From Methanogenium organophilum (GTDB lineage: Archaea > Halobacteriota > Methanomicrobia > Methanomicrobiales > Methanomicrobiaceae): DNA of 64,000 nucleotides. The DNA lies in NCBI RefSeq assembly GCF_026684035.1, contig NZ_CP113361.1, forward strand, positions 62,001 to 126,000, written 5' to 3'. Under the pieces are notes generated by a model. That model worked only from the letters and a program-made list of their open reading frames with translations. It had not been told where the DNA came from and did no database searches. The translations under genes were made by a program, and so were the position numbers. This document shows positions 37,657-47,393 of this stretch, one piece after another; positions within the stretch are counted from its first letter, which is position 1, and each line of letters starts with the position of its first letter.

Positions 37657-38133
37657 CTAAAGGTTCTTCAACGCCACAATATCGGTCACACCAGTCAGTT
37701 TCCAGATGTTTGAGCGCTCTTCTTCGAGAAGGGACTCAATAGGTTCAGAAGGATCATGGCCCAGTGCCGCAAGGATGTTATGGGAGAGTTTATGCTCACG
37801 AATCAGATTCAAAAACATCTTCCGCACTTTTTTCTTATTGATGGCATCCTCTTCCTGCACCAGACGCCCCTGCATGGTCACAAAGGTGTAACAGGACATA
37901 TCCGGAGAGTAACGTTCCACCTCAACGGAGACATACGGGCTCTTTTTGAATAGATCGTTTTTTCTCCCGTACTTCGTCGACAGGAAATATAGAAACGACC
38001 CGTCAAAGACATACATAAACGGTGCAATGTAGGGATACTTCTCTCCCTGAAAGGCGATTCTTGAAACGCATCCATCGCGGATTAGTTCGTCATATTCCTC
38101 TTTTTCCATCTGCGGAATCTTGATGATGTCCAT
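37657..38133 (-). CDS. pyridoxamine 5'-phosphate oxidase-like flavin-binding protein
   Basis: 158 residues from ATG 38133, favoured by GAGGTG close upstream. IRDGCVSRIAFQGEKYPYIA, FMYVFDGSFLYFLSTKYGRK and VSVEVERY are the split-barrel PNPOx/NimA pattern, which binds FMN or F420. C-terminal helices extend it. Substrate unknown; a role in redox detoxification is common in the family. Confidence 0.85.
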   Translation of the reverse strand: MDIIKIPQMEKEEYDELIRDGCVSRIAFQGEKYPYIAPFMYVFDGSFLYFLSTKYGRKNDLFKKSPYVSVEVERYSPDMSCYTFVTMQGRLVQEEDAINKKKVRKMFLNLIREHKLSHNILAALGHDPSEPIESLLEEERSNIWKLTGVTDIVALKNL

Positions 38134-38308
38134 CTCACACCTCAATAGGTTATACTTCGGGTTTAAGCATTCATAGTAATAAAAGAGTTGTATTTAAACC
38201 GGAGCGGACATAAAGGATTTTCCCATTTCTTTCTGCAGAACCCTGCATAATACATATCTTTCTGCGGGGTAAATTACATGCAGTGAACTTCATCAGGGAG
38301 ATACCGGC

Positions 38309-39925
38309 ATGAATCAGGTATATATCATCGGGCACAAAAAACCGGATACAGACAGTATCTGCAGCGCACTTGCATATGCACAGTTCCTGAACCGAAAAGA
38401 ACCCGGCAAGTACATTGCTGCACGCTGCGGGCCGGTGAACCCGGAGACGGTCTTTGCACTGAAGACATTCGGTTACAAATCCCCCGAGTATATTGAGAGT
38501 GTCGTCCCGAGCGTTTCAGATATGCCCTTCACCTATACGATGAGTGCTCCGGCGGATCTCCCGACAATCGATATCGCAGACCTGATGACCACCCATGATG
38601 TGCGTAACTATCCCCTCACCGATGAAAACGGAAGGTTCCAGGGCATTCTCAGTGAGTATGTGCTGGCCCGCACCTACGTTACCCGCCAGAAGATTGAACA
38701 GCTCTCGTTTGCCCCGATAACCCTTGAGAATCTCTCGAGAATTGTTAAAGGCACGATCATCGTCCCATCTGATGATCTCATCGAGGGAAAGGTCTACATA
38801 GCAATTGATGCCCTGCATGTCACCCTCTCGCGGCTCACGGAAAATGATATCGCAATCGTCGGTGACAACGAACCCGTCCAGCTTGCCCTGATTGCAGCGG
38901 GCATTGCCGCGATCATCGTTGCTGATAGTGCACCGGTCGGGGAACGGGCCATCCGGGATGCAAGAGAGAAGGGTGTTGCGGTCATCTCAACATGCCTTGA
39001 TGCCTTCGGTGTGGGGAAGATGATCAATCTCTCCCTTCCCGCACGAAACATCATGGCCACCGACTGCCCGGTCATAACCGGAGACACCACGATTGAATAT
39101 GCAAAACACCTCGTCTCTGATTCCCGGTACCGTACAGCCATCATCGTGGGCGAGGACAACCAGTATCTCGGCATGCTCTCGCGAAACACCTTCCTGCAGG
39201 ACGTGGCAAAACAGGTGATTCTCCTCGACCACAACGAGTATGCACAGGCGGTGGACGGGATTGAGACCGCAGAGATTCTTGAGATCATCGACCATCACCG
39301 GATCGGCGCCATCACCACCCTCCGGCCGATACGCTTCTTCAATGACCCGGTCGGGTCAACCTGCACGATCATTGCCGGGAAATATATGGATTCAGGCACT
39401 GACCCCGATATCCAAACGGCAGGCCTTCTCCTCTCCGGCATTCTCTCAGACACGCTCGTCCTGCGTCTTTCAACGACAACCGATCAGGACCGTGCCGCTG
39501 TCCGCTACCTGGCAGAGGTCACCGACACCGATCCCGAGGAATACGGGACTGAGTTAATACGCAAAGCGATGGACTTTGGCGATGCTCCTATCCGGGATCT
39601 CCTGACGGCTGATATGAAGGGATACGAACTCTTCGGGAAATCCATTGCCATCTCGCAGGTGATGGTGCCCACCTATGAGTTTGCGCAGATGCATGCAGAA
39701 GAGATTAAAACCGATGCGGAATCCATACGTTCAGCGCAGAACCTCGACATCTTCCTTGCACTCTTCACGAGTGTCTTTGAGGATGGAAGTGTGGTCTTTG
39801 CCTCCGCACCATCTGCACTTCTTGAGACGATGGAACTGACAGACAGCCCGGTGACGATGAAAGGGGTGATGTCACGCAAGAACGACTTCATTCCGTATCT
39901 GGGGAATCTGCTGAAGAACAGTTGA
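38309..39925 (+). CDS. ppaC: manganese-dependent inorganic pyrophosphatase with CBS and DRTGG domains
   Basis: 538 residues. The DHH core is split: GHKKPDTDSICSALAYA at the N-terminus and LLDHNEYAQAVDGIETAEIL, IIDHHRIGAI after a regulatory insert; the DHHA2 domain is C-terminal. The insert (about 70-300) holds two CBS motifs (first YPLTDENGRFQGILS, second YRTAIIVGEDNQYLGMLS) around a DRTGG-like domain, the layout that lets adenine nucleotides control the enzyme. GGGAGATACCGGC precedes the ATG. Confidence 0.94.
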   Translation: MNQVYIIGHKKPDTDSICSALAYAQFLNRKEPGKYIAARCGPVNPETVFALKTFGYKSPEYIESVVPSVSDMPFTYTMSAPADLPTIDIADLMTTHDVRNYPLTDENGRFQGILSEYVLARTYVTRQKIEQLSFAPITLENLSRIVKGTIIVPSDDLIEGKVYIAIDALHVTLSRLTENDIAIVGDNEPVQLALIAAGIAAIIVADSAPVGERAIRDAREKGVAVISTCLDAFGVGKMINLSLPARNIMATDCPVITGDTTIEYAKHLVSDSRYRTAIIVGEDNQYLGMLSRNTFLQDVAKQVILLDHNEYAQAVDGIETAEILEIIDHHRIGAITTLRPIRFFNDPVGSTCTIIAGKYMDSGTDPDIQTAGLLLSGILSDTLVLRLSTTTDQDRAAVRYLAEVTDTDPEEYGTELIRKAMDFGDAPIRDLLTADMKGYELFGKSIAISQVMVPTYEFAQMHAEEIKTDAESIRSAQNLDIFLALFTSVFEDGSVVFASAPSALLETMELTDSPVTMKGVMSRKNDFIPYLGNLLKNS

Positions 39926-40499
39926 GCAGTCATGGGCTGTGGAAACCATTTTTCCCACCCTGCCCGTGTGACAGAGTTTCATTGCAGCAGACATCAGGTA
40001 TTTTGGCCCGGTTAAATTCATCCAATTTTATATTAAAAAGATTGAACCGCTTTCGTAAGATTATGGAGGATAATTTTGATCTTGATTCCTTTAATCTGAC
40101 ACCGATATTTCATGCCTTCAAATCTTTTCAAAATCTTCTTTCAAGGACTGAAAATGTTGTTTCGATGATATTTTTTTACGAAAATGCTCATCATCAAAGT
40201 TCGAATGCATCTCTGCTCTGTATTTTTCAGAATGGATTTTTCCCTTTCCATTTTATAACGTGTATGACCGAATTTGCAGGAATAAATTGGTAAATAGGGT
40301 GATCGAAGTACCGGGACGATACCACTGATATTATTGACATAGCTATTTGTTTGCAGAATCTCTGCTCCTTGTGTTTTGTTTGGCCCCTCACATGAGGAGC
40401 AGCGATTAAATATGGTATTCCCGTTGAAAATCAACATTCAAAAAAATAGGATTCAACAATGCCAGAATTATATTCCTTATTATCGAATCCATTTGTTTT
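39926..40499. other. AT-rich border region
   Basis: Composition drops to AT-rich after 39.95 kb. A plus frame from ATG 40062 to 40293 (MEDNFDLDSFNLTPIFHAFK; 77 residues) is possible, but its C-terminus is poorly protein-like. No other feature seen. Confidence 0.35.
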
Positions 40500-41489
40500 T
40501 CACCGCAAATCCATCCGCATAAACCTGACATAGGCAATGCCGAAAAAGATCACCGGGTATGCAATCAGGAAGAGAATATACCCCCATAACCTGCCCAGCA
40601 TATCGAATAGTTCCGGCTCAGGATAGTCAGTGCTCATATCATCTGACTGGCTTTTAAGGTAATATTCAGGTTTGGTGAGGGCTATGGCAACTTTTCGATA
40701 ATTGTTGTCAATAGAAACATAAAACACCAGATTGGTAAGTTCCATCTGTCTTTGATAGTAGGCACTGGATTGTTCATAATATTCATCGATCTCTGACATA
40801 TCCATATTCTCAGTATTCATTGATGGTTTTGGCCCCATTACAACATCAACAGCAAAATTGCCTGTTGAATAGATGACACTTGTCAAAAGCAGAAACAGCA
40901 GCAGTGAGTAGATAAACGACATCCCGCTTGTCTTCACAAAGGACGAAACCATAACAGACATCACAAAGATTCCTGAGAGATAAAGAATTGTTACAAGCCA
41001 GAATACACATATGAAACCCAGTTCATCCAGTCCCGGAACGATGCTGTATACCAACATAATGCCAAGTGTCAGTACGAAAACAACCGTTACGGCAAACACA
41101 ATTGCAATTATTCCTCCCAGTGCCTTGCCGTTTATAACCTCGTCGCGGTAAAGCGGAACGGACAGCAACGCTTTGATTGAACCGGTTTCCCTCTCTTTTG
41201 TTATCAGGTCAAACCCCAGTGCAATCGCAATTATTGATCCGAATACAGAACCACCTGCAATTCCGGATTTTATCCCCTCAAAAATGTTCATCGCCTTAGG
41301 GAGTCCGAATATTGAATATGCAAGAGGGTCATTGTATCTTTCCAGGGCCTCAAAATAAGACCCGATATCTTTAAAGACATATACTCCTGTTATTGTCAAC
41401 ATCAGAAACAGAAGGGCTAAAAAACGCCGGCTTGTCAGATGGTCCTGAAATTCCTTATATCCAATGAGAATAATCCGTTTAACATTCAT
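40500..41489 (-). CDS. ABC-2 type permease (NosY-like), cassette B second permease
   Basis: 329 residues. An N-terminal amphipathic stretch (LIGYKEFQDHLTSRRFLALL) leads to helix 1, a large outside loop, then FGSIIAIALGFDLITKERET with GSIKALLSVPLYRDEVINGK, the cytoplasmic coupling helix of the COG1277 family. Five more helices follow, interrupted by a second outside loop (about 215-290). It ends IPVIFFGIAYVRFMRMDLR-like, shared with its paralogues at 41.5, 45.4 and 46.4 kb. Forms a heterodimer with the next permease, driven by the ATPase at 42.5 kb. Confidence 0.88.
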   Translation of the reverse strand: MNVKRIILIGYKEFQDHLTSRRFLALLFLMLTITGVYVFKDIGSYFEALERYNDPLAYSIFGLPKAMNIFEGIKSGIAGGSVFGSIIAIALGFDLITKERETGSIKALLSVPLYRDEVINGKALGGIIAIVFAVTVVFVLTLGIMLVYSIVPGLDELGFICVFWLVTILYLSGIFVMSVMVSSFVKTSGMSFIYSLLLFLLLTSVIYSTGNFAVDVVMGPKPSMNTENMDMSEIDEYYEQSSAYYQRQMELTNLVFYVSIDNNYRKVAIALTKPEYYLKSQSDDMSTDYPEPELFDMLGRLWGYILFLIAYPVIFFGIAYVRFMRMDLR

Positions 41490-41505
41490 GTCACACCCCC
41501 CAAAA

Positions 41506-42519
41506 TCATCTCAAATCCATCCGCATAAACCGCACATATGCAATTCCAAAGAAAAGAACCGGCCACATGATGAAGACGATAATTTTCATCCATTTATCGC
41601 CCAGAATTTCCCATAACGACGGTTTTTCAATTCCTTCTGCAATGTCAGGATTGATGGAAAATTCTGAGAAACCGATCCGGCTTATTACATACTTGGAAGG
41701 CATCGTTATCGGGCTGGTTATATCGTTATATACCCGTTGTATTGAAAACAGACTGAAAAAATCATATAATACTGTTCTTTTCTGATTGTATTCATACTGA
41801 ATATTCTCAAATGATTCAACCTGAGATTGCGACCCGAAATCATACTCTTCATCCAACGGTTCCGGCCCGAGCAGGACGGATATGCCAAATTCCCCTCCCC
41901 CAACAGGTATGATGTACATCAGTGTGAAAAGAATAATGAGAGACATAATCAGGGCGCCGCTGCTTGTTTTTGCAAGAACGGAAGACATCAGGGCCAGAGA
42001 GAACGCTGAGATCATAAATAACAGGGTAATCAGCCAGATGACACCTATCAGGAAAAACTCGTCAACTGAAGGAACAATCCCGATAATTAAAAAGATTGCA
42101 AGTACGGTCAGAAATCCTGCGAGAGTTATTATGGAAAGACTGATTATTCCACCGATTGCCTTGCCGTTTATTAGTTCATCGCGATATACGGGTTGTGAGA
42201 GTATTGTCTTTAAGGATTTCCCTTCTTTTTCTCCTGACACGAGATCAAATCCGATTGCAATCCCTATCACCGCACCCAGTCCGTCATGACCAATCGAGTT
42301 GGTAATCTGATTAAATGCCAGAAGGATAGAGGGAAAAAATAAATATCCCACATTTTCGTTTTTATACTTTTCAAGTGCGTCGTTGTAGTTCGTCACACCG
42401 TTAGCGGCTGCAACCCCAAGGACCAGACAGATAATGAAAAGAATCAGGAGAAATCGTCTGCTGGTTATATGATCCGAAAACTCCTTTTTAGAGATTGATA
42501 TCAGGCGGTTCATGTTCAA
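41506..42519 (-). CDS. ABC-2 type permease (NosY-like), cassette B first permease
   Basis: 337 residues, same topology as its neighbour: SISKKEFSDHITSRRFLLIL at the start, AIGFDLVSGEKEGKSLKTIL and SQPVYRDELINGKAIGG in the coupling region, and the shared AYVRFMRMDLR end. Its closer relative is the first permease of cassette A (46.4-47.4 kb). It starts 3 bp after the ATPase stop, so the three are one unit. Confidence 0.88.
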   Translation of the reverse strand: MNMNRLISISKKEFSDHITSRRFLLILFIICLVLGVAAANGVTNYNDALEKYKNENVGYLFFPSILLAFNQITNSIGHDGLGAVIGIAIGFDLVSGEKEGKSLKTILSQPVYRDELINGKAIGGIISLSIITLAGFLTVLAIFLIIGIVPSVDEFFLIGVIWLITLLFMISAFSLALMSSVLAKTSSGALIMSLIILFTLMYIIPVGGGEFGISVLLGPEPLDEEYDFGSQSQVESFENIQYEYNQKRTVLYDFFSLFSIQRVYNDITSPITMPSKYVISRIGFSEFSINPDIAEGIEKPSLWEILGDKWMKIIVFIMWPVLFFGIAYVRFMRMDLR

Positions 42520-42522
42520 TCT

Positions 42523-43446
42523 CTATTCCCTCCTGTAGACCTTCAGGAACAGATCTTCAAGACCTGGCCTCTCAAGGTACATCTCTGTTATGCCGGAGCA
42601 GTTTCCTTTGAGTATTTCTGCAAGTTCGTCTCTTATGTCTCTTTTAACCTGAACCTCAACACCGTTTTTGAGCCTGTTTACTTCCAGAATATCGGGGTTT
42701 GATATGGATTCAATAAAATCATAAACATCCGGGTTTATCGATCTGATGACTATTTTTTGTGAGGTGTTGCTCTGTAAAATCAGTTCGTTCTCTACTTCTT
42801 CAACAGACCCCCGTGCAACAAGTCTGCCCTGTGAGATTATTCCAAGTGTTGTGCAGACCGCCTTTACTTCTGAGAGAATATGAGAACAGATGAGGACGGT
42901 TTTTTCTTCTTTTGCCAGCTGGTTTACGATTTCCCTGTATCTGAGGACACCTTCGGGATCAAGATTTGCGGTGGGTTCGTCAAGAATGACCACTTCAGGG
43001 TCGTTTAGAAGAGCAAGAGCAAGGCCGAGTCTCTGGTTCATTCCCCTTGAATATTCGCCGACTTTCTGCGGGACATCCTGGAGCCTGACACTTTTAAGGA
43101 GTGTTTCAATTCTCTCTTCCCTGTCACTGCTGCTCATGGGATAGAATTTTCCGAGGTAGTCGAGGTTTTCACGCCCGGTGAGATTTTTGTAAAATCCGAC
43201 ATCTTCAGGCAGATAACCAAGAATTTCTTTTCCTTTAAGAGGGTTTAATGCAACGTTTACCCCATTGATGGTGCAGCTCCCCGATGTAGGCTCAATCATC
43301 CCGGTGAGCATGAGAATGGTTGTACTTTTACCTGCCCCGTTTGGGCCTAAAAAGCCGAATACTTCCCCGTCCCCGACTTCTAAATTGAGATTGTCAACAG
43401 CTTTTTTTCCGTTGTATTTTTTGGTGAGGTTTTCTGTGATTATCAT
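42523..43446 (-). CDS. ABC transporter ATPase, cassette B
   Basis: 307 residues from ATG 43446 (MIITENLTKKYNGKKAVDNL). Walker A is GPNGAGKST, the signature EYSRGMNQRLGLALAL, Walker B VVILDEPTANLDP and the switch His SHILSEV. The C-terminal 80 residues (VIRSINPDVYDFIESI and following) are an added domain shared with the cassette A copy. Belongs to the CcmA/NatA export class. Has its own operator-like motif at 43531-43550. Confidence 0.93.
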   Translation of the reverse strand: MIITENLTKKYNGKKAVDNLNLEVGDGEVFGFLGPNGAGKSTTILMLTGMIEPTSGSCTINGVNVALNPLKGKEILGYLPEDVGFYKNLTGRENLDYLGKFYPMSSSDREERIETLLKSVRLQDVPQKVGEYSRGMNQRLGLALALLNDPEVVILDEPTANLDPEGVLRYREIVNQLAKEEKTVLICSHILSEVKAVCTTLGIISQGRLVARGSVEEVENELILQSNTSQKIVIRSINPDVYDFIESISNPDILEVNRLKNGVEVQVKRDIRDELAEILKGNCSGITEMYLERPGLEDLFLKVYRRE

Positions 43447-43530
43447 TTGTTCCCCGCGTATTGATTCTGCAAATGTTCTCTGCAAAAATCCCGTATTTTT
43501 TTATTGCTCCTCCATTAATATGGCGTTTAT

Positions 43531-43550
43531 GGGACAAACACCGAACTGAT
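43531..43550 (-). promoter_or_regulatory. conserved operator-like motif of the exporter regulon
   Basis: The minus strand reads atcagttcggtgtttgtccc followed by ATAAACGCCATATTAAT, a TATA-like stretch, about 85 bp before the ATPase start. It is identical in core to the motifs before the regulator and NEW3 genes. Confidence 0.7.
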
Positions 43551-43738
43551 TTGGATTTTGGAGTCAATCAGATCGGTTCTTCCGGCGAATAATAAGCGCA
43601 AAAAATAATTACTCCAGGATGTTTAGGCTCAGTACAATTGGAATAAAATGGCATACACACCATGGGAAAAAGTATGAATATGTTCACATATTTATTCAGA
43701 ATTGCCCAAAAAAGGTTTATTGGGGTTATATGGTTCCT

Positions 43739-44896
43739 TCAAATTATTGCGATGTCCCGGTATCTAAGGGAAATAATTTCCCCCGTATGGGCATCAATAA
43801 TTGCGGTAGTTGTTAATCGGGAATCTTCATTGCGCATCTTTTCGTCATTGAACGATATGTACCAGATGAGTCTGATCGGCTCTGGCTGCTGAGAGTAAAC
43901 CAATTCCTCCTTATCATACCAAAGAACATTATTCTCGAAGTCGTTCCAGACATGATACTGTATCTGTAGATCTTCACCAGGGTAGCTTTCGCTCAGTTTT
44001 TCTTCCAGAATCTGTTTCGCTTTTCTTTTTGAAATCGTTGGTTCAGGTGAGAGGGTGGTGAGTTTTGTCATCAGTTCAGGGTCTTTTAACTTGTCCCAAT
44101 ATCTAATTACCCTGTCAAGAATCAAATCATATTGCATATACAGTTGGTCATACATGTATTGAACACCATTACAGGTGTTAAATGGAATTATGAAAGCAAG
44201 GCCATTTTCCGAATTTGCATCGGTGTCTATGTTACAAAAAGAAAAATCATTAATCTTCCCATCAACGAAATCATTTCCTTTTACCTTCCGTAAAAATTCC
44301 AGACATTTATCTTCGCTATCTTCAAATGAAACGGTTCGTATCTCCTCCTTTAAAGGCCAGCTCATCGATTCACCGCCATAAAATACAATATTTCCGGATT
44401 CCGGATCGACTCTAATCATTACGATATTAGGGCGTACATTCGCTTCAATTCCTCTTGACCGTAATTTCTGTAACTCCATATATTTTTCAGATGTATCATC
44501 CACATTTTCAAATATGATCCTAGGGGGACCATACGCTGTTGGAACTACTTTTGTCCCATACCCGGAATCATGATCCACCCAGTATCCGTCAAGTGTTGAC
44601 CGATCTACATCGGGATATATTCGTACGATTTCATCCTTTGCTTCTTCAATCAGTCTCTGTTTGGTCTGTTCATCGTATTCAGGATAGATATCCGACCATG
44701 AGAGCACCGGGTCGGTATTATCTGATTGGGCTGATTGCGGCGTTGCCGGGGCGGGAGTTTCAGCTGCTGTGGTTGCTGTTGCAGCAGGAGCGTTTTCAAT
44801 ATTCCCAGCATTAAGCATGGTGCAACCAGAAATCAGGATGACACATATGATACATGACAAAACAGTTCCCGTTAGAATTCTTTTTTTCCCTGACAT
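43739..44896 (-). CDS. PepSY-like lipoprotein
   Basis: 385 residues from ATG 44896. Signal: GTVLSCIICVILISGCTMLN with lipobox Cys. A Thr/Ala/Pro-rich linker is followed by DIYPEYDEQTKQRLIEEAKD and, near the C-terminus, KRKAKQILEEKLSESYPGED and TTAIIDAHTGEIISLRYRD, the alpha-beta layout of PepSY/YcdB-like domains. Related to the two lipoproteins at 48.4 and 49.7 kb but clearly diverged. Likely works with the exporter at the outer membrane face; role unknown. Confidence 0.8.
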   Translation of the reverse strand: MSGKKRILTGTVLSCIICVILISGCTMLNAGNIENAPAATATTAAETPAPATPQSAQSDNTDPVLSWSDIYPEYDEQTKQRLIEEAKDEIVRIYPDVDRSTLDGYWVDHDSGYGTKVVPTAYGPPRIIFENVDDTSEKYMELQKLRSRGIEANVRPNIVMIRVDPESGNIVFYGGESMSWPLKEEIRTVSFEDSEDKCLEFLRKVKGNDFVDGKINDFSFCNIDTDANSENGLAFIIPFNTCNGVQYMYDQLYMQYDLILDRVIRYWDKLKDPELMTKLTTLSPEPTISKRKAKQILEEKLSESYPGEDLQIQYHVWNDFENNVLWYDKEELVYSQQPEPIRLIWYISFNDEKMRNEDSRLTTTAIIDAHTGEIISLRYRDIAII

Positions 44897-44941
44897 AGTG
44901 TTCCTCACATTTTTGAATGAAAAAATTACATCCATTTTCAA

Positions 44942-45249
44942 CCGGTCGATAACCGGATTTCTTCATGTGTTCTTCACCGTTGTTTGTTCAGTCGTTTTGA
45001 AGGGGTTTTATCAGGATTGGTATATACAGGTTGCACATGATTTTTGTGTGATTTCATGACGAAATGGTGTGTATTAAACCCCTTCATTACGGAGCCGAAC
45101 AGGCGGGAAAGGATAATAAAAACTGCAGGTGAATGGTGAACTAACCCTTCCCTTTGCAAATGAATTGTCCTTTCCGGAAAAGTGAGAGGTGAATGTTCTC
45201 CACTGTTTCTCCGATAAAGAATTGGAAAACGTCATATTTATGCTTTCTA
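44942..45249 (-). ncRNA. homologous structured 5' leader, copy A
   Basis: Between the divergent promoter and the lipoprotein gene. Bases 44999-45008 (GAAGGGGTTT) and 45076-45085 (AAACCCCTTC) are perfectly complementary over 10 bp, enclosing a smaller stem ATTTC/GAAAT (45051-45065). The same layout with different bases is seen at 51.4-51.5 kb. It may be an mRNA leader or a separate RNA. Confidence 0.45.
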
Positions 45250-45293
45250 GGACAAACGCCGAACTGATTTCAAACCGTTCGGTGTTTGTCCCA
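45250..45293. promoter_or_regulatory. divergent operator-like inverted repeat
   Basis: GGACAAACGCCGAAC (45250-45264) and GTTCGGTGTTTGTCC (45277-45291) form an inverted repeat with one mismatch. Each half is followed outward by a TATA-like sequence (ATAAATATG on the minus side, ATAAACTATATC on the plus side), so it looks like a shared control site for two opposite promoters. Confidence 0.72.
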
Positions 45294-45381
45294 TAAACTA
45301 TATCTTTCTAAAAAGGGCGAATTGGAGAGTGATTTCTGTATGCGCCGGTGTCGCGACATTGTTAAAGACGCTTTTTACAGT

Positions 45382-46377
45382 TCACCGCAAATCCATCCGC
45401 ATAAACCTGACATAGGCAATGCCGAAAAAGACTGCCGGGTACGCAATCAGGAAGAGAATATATCCCCACATAGGTGCAAGTGCCTCCCTTACCGGAGGCA
45501 ATGTTCTGTCAAAATTTCCCGGATCTTCATCTGGTGAGATGCTCTGAGACCGTAACAGGACATCGGAGATCTTGTGATAATTTCTTCTATATGACAGGTA
45601 TGAAGCAATCTGAATGATATTCTCCTTCTTCTCATTATATGCTAAAGACATTTCATATAAGACAGGATCATTATCATCAAGACCTTTATACTCTTTTACA
45701 GGGTCAGAAATGACGTAGTTTGCTGCAAAACTCCCTATTGTAAAAACCATTGTTGTTAAAACAAGAAGAGTAAGTAATGAAATGATAAGTGACATTCCAC
45801 TTGATTTTGCAATGGTTGAAATCATTACAGACATAATAAAAATTCCGGATAAATACAGATTGGTAATCGCCCAGAATGCAAAAAAATAGCTTAACTCACT
45901 TGTGTCCGGAACAATTGAATTTAAGAGCAGAATGGCAAATTCAAGTGCAAAAAGAATTGTTGTTGCAAGTATGATCACAATTATGCCGCCAAGCACTTTT
46001 CCGTTTATAACTTCATCCCTGTAAACAGGAACAGAGAGCATAGTTTTTAACGTTCCGGCCTCTCTCTCTTTTGTCACGAGATCAAAACCAAATGCGATTG
46101 CAATTATTGGCCCATATATTCCTATCTCAATAGATCCCCTGATTCCTTCAAAGATACTCAGTGAGTACGGTATATTAGAGAGAGCATAAACGAGATCAGC
46201 GGGGGCAAACGGGGCATTAGCATAATAATCAACAAGAGAAAAATAATTCCCGATCTCAGAAAACACCTGAATTGTGCATAGTGCAATGAGTAGGAATAGG
46301 AGTCCAAGAAAACGAAGGCTTGTGACGTGATCATGTGTCTCTTTTATAGCAATTAGTTTAATTCTTGTAAGATTCAT
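45382..46377 (-). CDS. ABC-2 type permease (NosY-like), cassette A second permease
   Basis: 331 residues. LIAIKETHDHVTSLRFLGLL, IAFGFDLVTKEREAGTLKTM and SVPVYRDEVINGKVLGGIIV match its cassette B counterpart at 40.5 kb, as does the FFGIAYVRFMRMDLR end. Last gene of the longer cassette. The end region also shares long DNA runs with 40.5 kb (e.g. accgcaaatccatccgcata). Confidence 0.88.
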   Translation of the reverse strand: MNLTRIKLIAIKETHDHVTSLRFLGLLFLLIALCTIQVFSEIGNYFSLVDYYANAPFAPADLVYALSNIPYSLSIFEGIRGSIEIGIYGPIIAIAFGFDLVTKEREAGTLKTMLSVPVYRDEVINGKVLGGIIVIILATTILFALEFAILLLNSIVPDTSELSYFFAFWAITNLYLSGIFIMSVMISTIAKSSGMSLIISLLTLLVLTTMVFTIGSFAANYVISDPVKEYKGLDDNDPVLYEMSLAYNEKKENIIQIASYLSYRRNYHKISDVLLRSQSISPDEDPGNFDRTLPPVREALAPMWGYILFLIAYPAVFFGIAYVRFMRMDLR

Positions 46378-46384
46378 TTCTTTG

Positions 46385-47392
46385 TCACCTCAGATCAGCC
46401 TTCATAAATCTCACATATGCAATTCCAAAGAAGATAACAGGCCACAAAATAAACACAACAACTTTTCCCAACTGATCATCAATAAGAGACCAGAATCCTG
46501 GCTTTTCACGTTCTTCAGGACTATCTGGATCTGTTGATTTACCAAAATCCTTTCTTGCCTGATATGTAGAAGGTGCAATTATCGGGAGCGTAATATCATC
46601 ATATATCTGTTTTATTGAAATTGAATGGAAAAAATCGTTTATGGCCCTTTTTTTATTCTGGTACTCATTGTTTTTTTCCTGAAATTCGTACATCTCTGAA
46701 CCGGAATTAAACGATTGTGATGATGGTACCGGCGGCTGGCCCAGCAGTATATGGTTTGTCAGAGCTGCAAGACCAAAAGGGAGAACAAACAATATCAGGA
46801 AAATTATAGCAAGGGAAAGAATCAGAGAAGCACTACTGGTTTTTGTAATTACCGATGTCATTAACGCAAGTGAGAATGATGTAATCATGAACAGAAGGGT
46901 GATAATCCAGATTATCCCAATTCCAAGCAATTCATCCAGATTAGGCACAATTCCAAGAATAAGCATGACTGCAATGACAAAGATAAAACCCGTAACTGAA
47001 ATTACCGTAAGGGTTGCTACTCCACCGATTGCTTTTCCGTTTATCAGTTCATCACGGTAAACGGGCTGGGAGAGTATTGTCTTTAATGTTCTTCGTTCTC
47101 TTTCACCTGAAATCAGATCAAAACCAAGTGCCAGACCAATGATTATGCCAAGACCTTCTGTACCAATTCCGGTTACAATTCCTGAAAAGACCTCAACAGG
47201 TGACGGGAGGAAAATTATATGCGAATATCCGGCCCCGTAGGCTTCAAGTAATTCATTGTATTTAACGACCCCGTTTGCCGCTTTTACGCTTAGAAACAGA
47301 CAAAATAGTGCCAGGATAAATATGAGCCTTTTACTTCCGATATGATCAGAAAACTCTTTTTTTGAGATAGTAGACAGTCTTGAGAGATTCAA
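46385..47392 (-). CDS. ABC-2 type permease (NosY-like), cassette A first permease
   Basis: 335 residues. STISKKEFSDHIGSKRLIFI, IGLALGFDLISGERERRTLK and ILSQPVYRDELINGKAIGG are the family landmarks. The final residues are VRFMKADLR, with Lys-Ala in place of the Arg-Met of the other three. It starts 1 bp after the ATPase stop and ends 7 bp before the next permease. Confidence 0.88.
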   Translation of the reverse strand: MNLSRLSTISKKEFSDHIGSKRLIFILALFCLFLSVKAANGVVKYNELLEAYGAGYSHIIFLPSPVEVFSGIVTGIGTEGLGIIIGLALGFDLISGERERRTLKTILSQPVYRDELINGKAIGGVATLTVISVTGFIFVIAVMLILGIVPNLDELLGIGIIWIITLLFMITSFSLALMTSVITKTSSASLILSLAIIFLILFVLPFGLAALTNHILLGQPPVPSSQSFNSGSEMYEFQEKNNEYQNKKRAINDFFHSISIKQIYDDITLPIIAPSTYQARKDFGKSTDPDSPEEREKPGFWSLIDDQLGKVVVFILWPVIFFGIAYVRFMKADLR

Positions 47393-47393
47393 T

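Noticed and set aside
39922-40293. A 123-residue plus-strand frame after the pyrophosphatase
   Set aside because: The first half overlaps the pyrophosphatase end and has no protein character; only the 40062 start might be real, noted with low confidence.
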